Positions 1 through 10,300 of a stretch of DNA of 64,000 nt are shown piece after piece. The stretch is from Syngnathus acus. Taxonomy: Eukaryota > Chordata > Actinopteri > Syngnathiformes > Syngnathidae. The notes below the pieces were generated by a model. That model had not been told where the DNA came from. It saw nothing but the letters and a program-made list of their open reading frames with translations, and searched no databases. How positions within the stretch are numbered: position 1 is the stretch's first letter; every line of letters begins with the position of its first letter. The stretch spans positions 2,484,491 to 2,548,490 of the forward strand of contig NC_051092.1 in assembly GCF_901709675.1 (NCBI RefSeq), given 5' to 3'. Position numbers and translations under genes: made by a program.

Positions 1-509
1 TAGTGTCTATGCACGTCTATAGTTACACGAGGTCTGGCAAAAGCATCCGTATCAATATATCTAACGGCAGATGCACATTAAGACGCACGGGCACTTTGTG
101 CAGATTGTTTTTCTGCGTTGGCGGGCGGCCCTTCAAGGCCGACGTCATCCCCCTGCTAGCCGGTGACGTCCCCCCACTCCGGCACCGCGCCACCTTGACC
201 CCACCCCACCCACGCACGCATCACATCCATCCAGCCATCCCATTTGGCCAGGGACCACCTAAGCACACCTCGAATGTACCGCAATCATTTCAATCTTTTT
301 TTTTTTTTTTAACTAGCACACTATTGTGGCTGTTTTAACAAACATTTTTAACAAACTTTAAAAAAAAGATATAAAAAATAAAATAAATATATAATTATAT
401 GTACATATATATATATATATTATGTATTTTTTTAACAATAATTTTTGCATCAACAATTTATTTAGATTGGTCATTTTAATTATAACTTAACTTTGTTTGC
501 TACCTGCAG

Positions 510-653
510 ACCGGCGTTGGAGTCCATGTCGGAGAGGGTGACGCTGACGGACTACGAGGCGCGGCGGCTACTCAACGCCATCGTCAAGGAGTTTGTGCAG
601 ATGACGGCCGAGGAGCTGGAGCAGCAGCAGCAGCAGGCGGCTGAGGGCAACAG
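510..653 (+). CDS. calca: calca common propeptide exon (exon 3 equivalent)
   Basis: The acceptor is tacctgcag|A and the donor CAACAG|GTACGC. It encodes the propeptide linker ending the shared N-terminal part, including [20 protein letters not shown] followed by TAEELEQ, the hallmark of calcitonin/CGRP precursors. A five-codon CAG run gives QQQQQ near the 3' end. It enters with two bases borrowed from the upstream exon and leaves with AG (phase 2), compatible with both downstream hormone exons. Confidence 0.93.
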
Positions 654-3038
654 GTACGCCCACGCTCAAATTATTATGATTATAATTAACATCAACAGAA
701 TTCTTTAAAATCCCGGGGAACTTTTTCAACACCCAAAAATTCCCATCAAATTTCTGAATTAAACCCACACTTCCACATTTCTTGACCGAATCCAACCATT
801 CCAAATTCAAGTTCCACATTCTACAATTAAACATTTCGATTAATCCCACAACCTTTCAGTTCAATGACAGTGTCCGGCATTCACCCGTAATTTCCACAGA
901 GACTGCATCCTGTAGTTATTGTTGTGAGAGATGAGTGTCAGAGGTAATGCCTCAAATTCAATCACACAAAACAAAGCAGTCATGAAGGCACTCCCGCATG
1001 AAGAACTTGCAATGAATTAGTAGAATTACTTTGAATGAAGTGTGCATGATAGTAGCTGGCATGAGAATGAGAAGTTTCAAAAAATAAAATAAAAAGAGAA
1101 GTGGGGGCGAGTAGCATTAGATTTGCATGAAAGGACGGATGCGTGAGCATGATGCAAGGAAGGGACGTTTGCTAGCACGAGATAGATTGGCATGCCTGCG
1201 ATGAACGTGCGAATGGAATGAAAGGGGAAAGGAAAAAAATAATAATTAACAGTACGTATTGTCTAGAATATGCATGGTTGGAGACAACCACAATGGAGCC
1301 CCACTGGAGCTCTCAAGACAAGAATTTTCAGTGAAATAAACTAAAATCCGAGAATTCCAGTGGGATCCGATGATTCTTCCTGCATGTTCTTGTTTTATCT
1401 CCTCCCGCCTGATCCCACCCCTGTGCATGTGATCTGTATGCATTGTGTACCCCAATTCTGACAGCATGGCCCGGCCTCTAACCAAGCGCTGCTCCAACCT
1501 CAGCACCTGCGTACTGGGCAAACTCTCTCAGGAGCTGCACAAGTTGCAGACGTTCCCGCGCACCAACGTGGGAGCGGGAACGCCCGGCAAGAAGCGCGGC
1601 GCTCCCGATGGCGAGCGCTACGCCAGCTACGGCGAGACGTTTGACGCCGTCTAACCACCCCCCCGCCCTTTTACGCCGTCATCCTCCCCCCTTGCTATGT
1701 CATTACCTCCCGGTCGTCCTCATTGGCCAGAGCATGTTGGCGCGACTTGCCTGACTGACGTGAAGAGAAAAGAAACAGGCGTCCATTTTGAGTCTTTGAC
1801 GATAGGGCTGGGCGAATTGATGCGAATTGAGATTAGTTTGAAAAGAAGATTAATCATTATTATTATTTTTTTTTAGCTTCTGTTGTCAACAGATTTAAAG
1901 TCACATTTTATCCGTGGCAAACTGCGCATTTGGTACCAAGACCACGAATAACCTTCGATACAGAAATGCAATATAACAGCAGGCAACTGTGCCAAGTACA
2001 TCATCCGGAAGAGTTCAGAATCAATATTTATCTAATCACATGGCAATAACATAAAACTGACAAACTTGATAAGAATAATTTTCTCGAGGAGGAAATAAAC
2101 TTAAATCAAAAATCGCATTATGGGGGGGGGGGGATTTATTTTAAGGCCATGTCGCCCAGCCCTAGGTCAGACAATCAGATGTTCTTTACTGTTCACCACC
2201 AGAGACACCCCATGCACACACACACACACCTACTTTAATCAGCAGGTGCCGCCATGTTCCTTGTTCAATAAACATATTTTTCTACCAGAAAGCCTTAGCT
2301 GACTTTCATTTAGTGCGGTAAACTTTGACCCCGACAAACAAATGCTCATTTACTGTAAACGAATGCCTGAAATGAAAGAAAGAAAGACAGAAAGGGATAT
2401 TTGATGGGATGGAAGGCCCAGCATGCTATACTAAGGTAAGAAATTCAAAACAAGACTACAAAAAAAAAAAAAAAAAGGACACACAAACATCTATTTTTAG
2501 TATAATTATATAAAATAGTAAAATAATAATATATCTTTCTAAACTAAGATTTGAGCATAGCTACGTTTGGAAGCCGTATATTTATTTATGTGGTAATTAA
2601 TAGTTTTGCAGTTATGTTTTAATTGATATTTTTTAAATCAATATCTCAGCATAATTACGTTTTAATTATTTTTTAGACATTTGAGCATGTTTTTTTAAAT
2701 AATTATTAAAATTAACTGAGAGCTAAAATTCTAGCATAGTAGCAGTATGTTTTTTAACAGCGCTAAAAACAAAACCAGATATTTTGCCTTAGGACAAAAG
2801 AGCAAAATATAGAAAAATCTGCTTTGATAAAAAAAAAAAAAAAAAAAAAGAATCTTACCTTGTGAATTTTCTCTGCAGCGTTACAGCACAGAAGCGAGCC
2901 TGCAATACAGCCACCTGCGTGACCCATCGCCTGGCTGACTTCCTCAGCCGGTCGGGGGGGATGGGCAACAGCAACTTTGTCCCCACCAACGTCGGTGCCA
3001 AAGCTTTCGGCCGGCGGAGGAGAAGCATCGCCATGTGA
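510..3038 (+). CDS. calca: calcitonin / CGRP precursor gene, coding span (5' exons outside window)
   Basis: This gene makes two secreted peptide hormones by alternative RNA processing. Calcitonin lowers blood calcium and inhibits osteoclasts; CGRP is a vasodilator neuropeptide. Both act through calcitonin-receptor-family GPCRs. Three coding exons are visible: a common propeptide exon (510-653), the calcitonin exon (1465-1654) and the CGRP exon (2879-3038), then a last mainly non-coding exon from 3305. The signal-peptide exon must lie left of position 1. All joins use phase 2 (AG|C), so the common exon fits either hormone exon, as known for CALCA. Both hormones have intact cysteine pairs, dibasic cleavage sites and C-terminal amidation glycines. 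The next gene on the same strand is insc, as in the human CALCA-CALCB-INSC-SOX6 order. A calcb-like identity cannot be excluded, but only calca-type genes carry both hormone exons. Confidence 0.95.
654..1464 (+). other. calca: calca intron 3 with Rbfox-motif cluster
   Basis: This 811-bp intron separates the common exon from the calcitonin exon. It has no open coding continuation. Its 3' half carries five TGCATG hexamers (listed separately). The region ends in a weak pyrimidine tract and the acceptor ATTCTGACAG, consistent with a regulated, inefficient calcitonin-exon acceptor. Confidence 0.8.
1043..1429 (+). promoter_or_regulatory. cluster of five TGCATG (Rbfox) splicing elements
   Basis: TGCATG occurs at 1043, 1124, 1271, 1381 and 1424, the last one 36 bases before the calcitonin exon. 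UGCAUG is the binding site of Rbfox proteins, which repress the calcitonin exon in neurons in mammals and so favour CGRP. One hexamer is expected by chance per about 4 kb, so five in 387 bp is a clear enrichment. The regulatory role in this species is inferred. Confidence 0.6.
1465..1654 (+). CDS. calca: calca calcitonin exon
   Basis: After the KR cleavage site, mature calcitonin occupies 1490-1585: 32 residues starting [20 protein letters not shown], with the Cys1-Cys7 ring and C-terminal proline. Gly-Lys-Lys-Arg follows for amidation and cleavage. The sequence is fish-type (salmon/eel-like), but residue 22 is Phe (...LQTFPRT...) where salmon and eel have Tyr. A 17-residue C-terminal flanking peptide ends in TAA at 1652-1654. 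The acceptor at 1464 gives AG|C ATG, joining in frame to the common exon. Confidence 0.97.
1803..2164. mobile_element. MITE-like DNA element with TAGGGCTGGGCGA inverted ends
   Basis: The left end reads TAGGGCTGGGCGAATTGATG. The right end, reverse complemented, reads TAGGGCTGGGCGACATGG, giving 13 matching terminal bases. Terminal TA on both sides may be the target duplication. The interior is non-coding with a G12 tract. Similar TAGGGCTGGGCGA-ended elements are widespread in fish genomes (from memory). It lies just downstream of the calcitonin stop codon. Confidence 0.7.
2267..2272 (+). terminator. calca: candidate calcitonin mRNA poly(A) signal
   Basis: AATAAA sits in GTTCAATAAACATA, about 610 bases after the calcitonin stop and before the CGRP exon, followed by a T-rich stretch. 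A second hexamer at 2094-2099 lies inside the transposon-like element and is an alternative. Confidence 0.45.
2879..3038 (+). CDS. calca: calca CGRP exon
   Basis: The acceptor is CTCTGCAG|C. After QKR the mature 37-residue CGRP runs 2898-3008, starting [20 protein letters not shown] and ending NVGAKAF, with the Cys2-Cys7 ring and C-terminal Phe amide. GRRRR supplies the amidation glycine and basic cleavage site. A short tail SIAM then ends at TGA 3036-3038. The stop overlaps a possible donor (AT|GTGAGC at 3034/3035). If that is used, the tail would continue into the next exon; otherwise the donor may be CG|GTAAAT at 3072/3073. Confidence 0.95.
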
Positions 3039-3304
3039 GCGCCTGGATAGGGAACAACAACAACAAAATACGGTAAATGGACAATTTGGATAACGTACAC
3101 GATAAAAAAATGTCAGGCAGGATGGGACAAAATTTTCAGAGCATAGCTAGCATTTTAGCAATGTTATATTTTAATGACATTTTAAATATCATTTTAAACT
3201 TTTTTTTAGCTTAACAAAAATTGTTATCATTTCAGCATAATTTCTCACAGTGATGGAATCAGCAGTAAAAATTATTTAATTGACTTCTTTTGTGTTTTAC
3301 ACAG

Positions 3305-4060
3305 GTTGAAACATTGGGGAGTTAAAAAAGGAAGACAAACAACATCAACAAGAACAACAATGGAGCAGAAAAATCAACAGTGAACTGGCCCTAATTTGCA
3401 TACACTCACATCCCAAAAAGTTTCCATCTTGCTTTTGGCCCGCCAAAAAAAAGCACTTTAGTTTGTGTACACTTCCTGTCTTTTATACATTCGTATAATC
3501 GGAAAAAAAAAAAGTGCTCACCAAGTTTTGGCACATCTTCTTTCTCCTCCTATCGTGTAGCATCATCCAGCCCCTTATCAGCCTACCCAGGACTGCCCCC
3601 CCCCTCCAAAAAAACCCCAACAGAAAAAAATCCCCCCCCCCCCCCCCCGTGGGCTGTTGTCTCGTGCCTTGATGTAGAACAATTTACATGATTGTACAGT
3701 TCTGTGAAGAATGGTGGTGATGATGATGAATATTGTCAACAATATTGTTGGAAAAAAATAAGTTTGAGCAAGATTAAAATGTATTTTAGATACACTTGGG
3801 TTTGGGGTACTTGTGTTGTTCTTTGCAGGTTTTAAGAGGGGGGGGTGCCCATTGACCACATGATTATATTTGTATATATTCTAAACACTGTCGACAAAGG
3901 ATCCAATAATAGCATTAGAAGTGATGTGTATGTGTGCGTGTGTGTGTGTGATGTATGGTTGGACACAAAACGACGCACACACACGCACACACGCGAATTA
4001 TGGGCAAAATAATAAGTGCATGGGTAATTGCTGAATAAAAAAAGGCAGTGCAACCTGCAA
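3305..4060 (+). other. calca: calca terminal exon of CGRP mRNA, mostly 3' UTR
   Basis: The acceptor TGTGTTTTACACAG|GTTG is strong and is followed by a long non-coding stretch. It holds a C17 run at 3632-3648 and a GT/CA-rich patch near 3930-4000. The end is estimated from AATAAA at 4034-4039. The 3' border and exact coding content are not certain. Confidence 0.55.
4034..4039 (+). terminator. calca: candidate CGRP mRNA poly(A) signal
   Basis: AATAAA in GCTGAATAAAAAAAGG lies about 1 kb after the CGRP stop, near the likely end of the last calca exon. Confidence 0.45.
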
Positions 4061-6180
4061 TCAGACTTGTTCTTTTTGCCACTTCAGAATACAGAAATGC
4101 ACTTGATCATCTGAACAGTTATCAATATACAGGGAAGACCAAACAATTGAAACTGAGAGCCGCACACTTCGGAAATCACAATTTGTTTTTTGATATGACA
4201 ATAAAACAATAATACACAACAATCGTCTCAAAGACGATCATAATTGATTTTCCACAGTGGTAATCAGAAATTGTTTTAACAAGGTAGGAAATAGATAAAT
4301 ATAATAAATCTCTGCACTTTTTCAAATGATCACAGCATTCCTAGGAAATCACAATGTAGCATCACTGATGTTTATAACGAGCTTTTAACAATTGAGGGGC
4401 AACTATTCTTTCAGTAAAATTTTAACATTTTGTTTTAATTTTGAAATTTCCTACAAGTTAAAACTTTATGCCATGAATAGAGGTTAGTCAAGGTACTACA
4501 AAAAAATAAAACATGGACGTCATGCAGTGCACTGGATTATAGTCATCTCATTTGCAACACACACTAAACATTCAACAATTGTTTTCCTCATCATGTCGCT
4601 TTTTATCAAATTTATCACCATAAATCATTGTTTCGTTCCATTTTGGGTATTCAAAATTAATCGCGCAGTTTTTTCGGATGGAAAACGCCAGGCTGGGCGT
4701 CAACCGAGCAGACAAATCGGGCGGGGTTGTCGGCAAGAGTGTTTGCGCACTGAGCGTCATAACGAGCTCATTCAATAAGGGTGAAATTGCAAAACAGGAT
4801 ATAGTTGATCCTATTTGGGAGCACGGATGAGCGGCGAGTGTGTGCCCGAGCGAGGGCAGGAAATTTGTCGCTATCGCTTCCGAAAACCAGAGCGTGAGGA
4901 TGTTATTTTGTAACGGGCGGAAAATATTTAATAATGATGGCCTAGGGGAGGTACGCTCACTAATTGAAATGATATGCATGATTAATAGGTGAAGCCAAGC
5001 TAGCGGTGAACATGAGGAGGGGGTTCGCTCGAAGCCCCTTTTCTCCCCGTCTCGACGTCCAGCTGGAGAAGAGCCACAACCACATTGGGGATCCGCACGG
5101 AAACTTTTCCTGGACGACACAGGCGGAGGACAATTATGTACATCTGATATCTACGTTTGGGTACTTTGTGGGGACGGGTGTGGGGGGGTTAACTGGAAGG
5201 AAGCTTGGTGGGTCATTCCTTCGGTTTTGGAGCTCCTGTCCCAGTCAAGGCCGCAATGGCGCTGATAATGGTACACAGATGCACTACAAGGGGGTCCTTC
5301 ACATGGAAATCAAGTTTGTGTAGGAGAAATCAACCCCCAACACACCTCGAACCGAGTCCAAAAGTGTGGACGACCCCAGTCTCATTCCCAGAATCCAACA
5401 CCACAAAAACCATTTCCAAACCAGAGGCGTTTTGGAAGTTGCGTGCTTCTCTACTACTTCTGCAAATTCACTTAACCCCCCCCCCCTCTTAAAAAGCAGC
5501 TTGCAATGAGCCGTAATTGACTGTGCTTGACTTAAAATACAAAGACCCAAGACATAAATTGTCATAGGAGACAGTATGATGAAGGAATGATACGATTCAT
5601 GATACGATGCGGTTTGTATCAGTCAACCCGGATCATGCTAGCATTCCCATCAGCTAGCTACTTAAATAGCATGTTACACGTTTTCATCAGTTTGTCGCTC
5701 GAAATTCAGATTTTGGCACGAGATTGGAATTTGAATGGGCAGTCTAAGTCAAGAGTTGCGATTGCATAGCTCCAATGTTCTTACGTCGCTCGATAGCGAC
5801 GTAGCTTTTAGCGCGATACTTCGACCCAAATCCGATCAAAGTCCAGCAGCAGCAATTCTTCTGTAAATATTTGATCGTTTCTTCCGTGTTGCTCAACGTA
5901 TTCTTGAAATTCGGACTTTGGCACATAATTGAAATTTGCTGGTATACCTAGGACTGTAATTCTTCCGATAAAATCGAGCTAGATGCCAATACTTTCCAGT
6001 TCCATTCACCAGGAAATGACCCGAGCGGATATTAGCTATTCACGTTAACATTTACGCTAACATTTATAGACTCGACAGTAGGTGCGAGTATGTGGCCACG
6101 CAATTGTTCAGTCGCTACGTAAGCTAATTCAAAGCAGCTGACTACCGTTTACACTTGAACTTTCCTTCGCCGTTTGAAAA

Positions 6181-6341
6181 GCCCCCCGTGCCTCCCCGCT
6201 TTTTCCACACGGGTGTCACTTCCAAGCGTGAAAGCAGACACCGGTGGGACAAGTCAAGGCGGTCCAGGTCCAGAAACAACAAAGACTCTGACCCCACGTC
6301 CCCCCCCCACTCGTCTGCGTGCGATGCTTCCCCAGGAAGGT
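6181..6341 (+). CDS. exon-like segment, possible alternative 5' exon of insc
   Basis: An open frame with a good donor (GGAAG|GTAAAC at 6341/6342) and a plausible acceptor (GTTTGAAAAG at 6180). It encodes a basic Ser/Arg-rich peptide containing SKRESRHRWDKSRRSRSRNN. It ends with two bases (AG), the same phase that the second insc coding exon requires. No in-frame ATG is present, so another exon would have to supply the start. I do not recognise the peptide, and the opposite strand is also open across this GC-rich piece. Confidence 0.25.
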
Positions 6342-7219
6342 AAACAAGCTTTTCGCTTGGTCCGAAATGGGATTTCATTCTGCTGCTGTAGCACTTTTTC
6401 CTCCATCTTTTGCAGCCCCTCCTTTGCGTACTTCTCCTCCCCTTTGCCCACACATCTGGAAGCCAGCTCCTCATTTATTTATGTTTTTTCCCCCCCTTCT
6501 TTCTCTAGAGTCTTACTTTTTCCCCCAAAAAAAGTTCTTTACCTTGTCGTGCAATTACATCTCACTATGCAATTACACTGAGACTTTCTCCCGCCCCTTC
6601 AATCTGCAGCAGTGGCGCTGCTCACATGGCAGTAGACGGAAATAGAATAGCTTCATGTCTGTTTGGACCGTGGCCCGGCACAAACTATTCTCCGCCACTT
6701 GACTGACAGTAGGATGTGGGCTTTCTACAGCCGGGCCAGTCTGCGCAGAGCTTTACTCCGGCAAGGCCATATAACGCGGCTCCGGGACGGGCAAAACTGA
6801 AGAAGACAGAAGAAGAACCGAAGTGGCGTCGCTATGAATCCCGGCGGGAACACTTAACCTTTTTAGAGCACGGAGCCGGCCGGGGTGAGTTCAACGAAAA
6901 GTTCACTCGCGAGCATGTCTGGAAGCGGCGACTTTTGCAGACTGTAAACATAATACAGATGTTAGCGCGTGTGTCTTATGTCTGACTGGAGCTTTGAGGA
7001 AGACTTTTTCAAACTTTTGAAGGAAATTTTGATCCAATTTTACACTCAACTTGTTAAAATTGTGTTTTTACTTTTTACTAATAACTTGTTTTTAGAATTG
7101 TCTGATCAAACATGCTACTTTTTTTTTTTTACTTAAAACATTAACTGTAAGTTGCTTTTATTGATTTATTTTTAAAAAATCATTCAAGGAGGTACACCGT
7201 AATCTGCACGGTGGCCTAG

Positions 7220-7350
7220 TGGAGTGTCTCCCAACCTTTATCGAGACAAGGTACATAATTTACATTGAAAAAAAAATCTCATGGCACACTACAAAACAAA
7301 AATAACAAAAAACAAGATATTCTGAAGTAATGATGATCTTGTGTCACTTT
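7220..7350. mobile_element. hAT-like repeat fragment
   Basis: The stretch GTGTCTCCCAACCTTTAT, followed by a GGTACATAATTTACATTG segment and a CATGGCACACTAC segment, resembles the left half of fish non-autonomous hAT elements that begin CAGTG(T/G)TTCCCAACCTTT (from memory). No matching right end or 8-bp target duplication is visible, so it is probably truncated. Confidence 0.4.
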
Positions 7351-10300
7351 ACTCACAAATATATTAACTTGTTTATTTGAACACAAATTAATAAACAAGA
7401 TTGAAGATTTTAGATAAATTTCCAACCGATTAAGTGAAATTGGATAATTTCTCTCCTCTCACACGGGGAATCCATAAATCTTTTATCTGCCAACTTTTTA
7501 AAATTGGGCTGGGTGTGAGCCCTTGAGAATTTCGCCAAATTGTGCTGCCAAAATCGGTTAAATGAGGAAGATATATGCGACTTCTGGCAAGGACTATTTA
7601 TTTGCAGTCTGGATGCAAAGAGGTGAGGCACAGAGACTTCAGGAGTGTCCAATGACATCACAAAAAGATGTTTGATTTGTGGCTCGTTGCTTTTTTCTTT
7701 TTTTTTTTTTAAAGTAGTTGCTGGCAGGGGGGAGAGGATGTTCCCACAAAGTCATTAAGTTGACAAAACTGAGTAGTCCTGGCTTTGTCACGACGCCTTA
7801 GCTGTATTTCTGGTTGCCATGGTAACAAAGGCTGTACTCAGCATTTGCTTGTGACAGAACCACAAAAAGTATTAACGCTTTCACTTTAGTTGTGTTTTCG
7901 TTGTACATTGGCGTTTATAATTCTAACCACTGGAAAAGAAAAAAGGCCAAGACAGTTTTTCAAGGGTGCCAATTTTCAATTTGTCTGGCCCCTTTCATGA
8001 CATCACCAGTGTACATGATTGCCATTTTCTTCTAACACCAAAATGATAGCTCAGCGCACAGGACACGTTTCCAACTTTTAATAAGACTGTCGAACAGCGT
8101 GGAAAAGGAGGGGGTGGAAATTTTGGCTAATTTGGCTCAGCTCATCCATGTCGTCGTCCTTAGCCAATCACATTACAGATTGTTCATTGGAGGTTCCTAA
8201 ACTTTGATGAAAATTAAACAAAGCAAATGTCTGATTAGCGCAACGTACATTTAGGGTGTGTCTATGGGCATTATCTTACACGCTCGAAACGATTTGAACT
8301 CCAGGGCAACTTAGATCAAGAGCAAAAAACCATCCTGGTGTTTGGTCTGTGAGTCTGGCTGCTGTCTTTTAATCTCGACAGATGACATTTGTACCCCCAC
8401 TGGCGTCCAAACAGAGCCTCGGAAGATTTATTACCGTGATCACAGAAAGTCGGTTCAACTGAAGTACCGTCATGACAATTGATGTGGGATAACACAGGCT
8501 GGATTTACACTGCACGGCTTAAGTGAACCAGTTTTGATATGTAGCACGTGAAATAGTACCTACAAAAAAAATTATAGTTATGCCATTGATTTGGAATTAA
8601 GCACTTGGACCGGCAGTGTAAATCCAACCTAAATCGACTGTAGCCATGACGTGATTTAATTTGTGAGCAAAAAATATGGACCTACGTATTCTTGGCGCGT
8701 ATGTCACAAAACGGGGCTTCACCGTGGGCGACGTCGGACTCAGCGTTGGACTCAATTAGGAGAGTGCTGGTATAAATTTTTGCGTAGGTGTCTCCGATAT
8801 GGCAGCCGGCGCGGCTCTCCAAGGCCGCCGAGCGAATCAATATCCGACCCGCTTGAATTAGAACGGCGGCTTCGAGCTCCTCCGTAGAGTGACCTGCTTT
8901 TTCTTTCTGCTTTTTTTAACTCTACAGCTTAACCTTACTTCTGTCTATAAGTTAATTGGACTGAAATCTACCGAGGTTGCGCTTGTCGCTCGATAGACGC
9001 CGACGGACGCCTCGTGACTATTTGTGAGATGTGTCAGGGTGTATCTAAAAAAAAAAACAATTAGTTTGAAGTAGAATGCATGGATTCTTTGTGATATTTA
9101 CTCCCGTTGACCCCCATGTGGTTCCCATTTGGCGGCTTGCTGAAGATGCTGCCGGGAACCGCCCCGAATGAAACCTCCTTGAAGTGGTGCCTGTGTTGCT
9201 GGCCCGGTGGATCGTCCCTCCCATGTTTCCCTGTTTTAGCCGTTTTGCCTAAACGCTCCCACGCGGGGGACCGGCCCACCTACTTCAACCCCGCTGTCTA
9301 ATGCCAAACAGCTGTGAAGTTGCCTCGTGAGCATTAAGCGACACCACGATCGGGATGAAATTGAGCCTTTGCCACCTCTTCCCTGATCAATGTCAGCAAA
9401 ATGTTCAAAAGTCCTTGAAAGATTATCACGGGCCATCAACTGGTGTGAGGTCTGTTGGGGAAAACAAAACCAATATTGGCAGCCGACTTTCACTTACCCG
9501 TGAATGCGTGTGGCGTGGGTGTTAATGGATGCTCAGCCTGCCTATAAATTACACGTATGGAAGCGTGTTTGTAAACGGGGTCCCGGTGACATGTAATGCT
9601 GGGGCCATTTGCGAGACACTCCGTCTCGCTTGAAGTAGTCGTGCGACATAAATGCGAGTGAGGTTATCCGGGAGCTTGATTGAGAAGCCAGAATGATGGC
9701 GAGGATGGATGGAAAATGCGACAAAAGCCTATTGGGTACTTTTGTAGCATTTTTAGCCATCTCAGACAAAAGCTCAAGATGGCAGATAGATTGATTGACT
9801 TAATTACAAAATTGGGTAGCGTTAGGAACAGAAATTTGTCCTGTACTGGTAAAAAACATCTCAAAACATGATGTCCACTCACGCACATGATCTTTGCCAA
9901 AGAGAACAAACCGCAGTCCATCTGGGAAAGTCGAACTTCGAAATGAGAAAATTACCAAGGGGCTTGCTTAACGATAAAATCCGGCTGCAGTCATTTAGTT
10001 CTGGGCGGAAGATTGTGGCTTCTTCAGAACAATAAAGATCATAAAGAGGCACCCGAAGCATACTTGAAAAAGTTAAATGGTCTTTTATCATAATAGAACT
10101 GCTCAACAGGCTTTACTTGCTCCACGTCCAACTTGGAGGCTCCAGACAGGTTACTCTCGAGTTTACGACTCAAAAACCTTTGGCAAGGTTTTAAAGACGA
10201 GCGAGGAGCAGCATTAATATTGTTTTTACACGACATATTTTATTGCTGCAGCCGCTCTCTGTGTGCACGGGAACTGCCAGTGGTTTCCCAGCTCAGAAAC

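Larger units (their letters stand above)
1655..2878 (+). other. calca: calcitonin-exon 3' UTR and intron before the CGRP exon
   Basis: The first part should be 3' UTR of calcitonin mRNA and all of it is intron in CGRP mRNA. It contains a 362-bp inverted-repeat element (1803-2164) and AATAAA hexamers at 2094 (inside the element) and 2267. The rest is AT-rich with A-runs at 2460 and 2829. No other coding exon is apparent. Confidence 0.7.

Noticed and set aside
1-509. Search for the calca signal-peptide exon
   Set aside because: No Met-rich hydrophobic leader with a donor in the right phase is present; the exon must lie left of the window.
4572-5120. 182-codon minus-strand ORF
   Set aside because: No recognisable domain, no splice or start support, and low-complexity Ser/Arg/Pro composition. 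The block is GC-richer non-coding DNA where stops are rarer.
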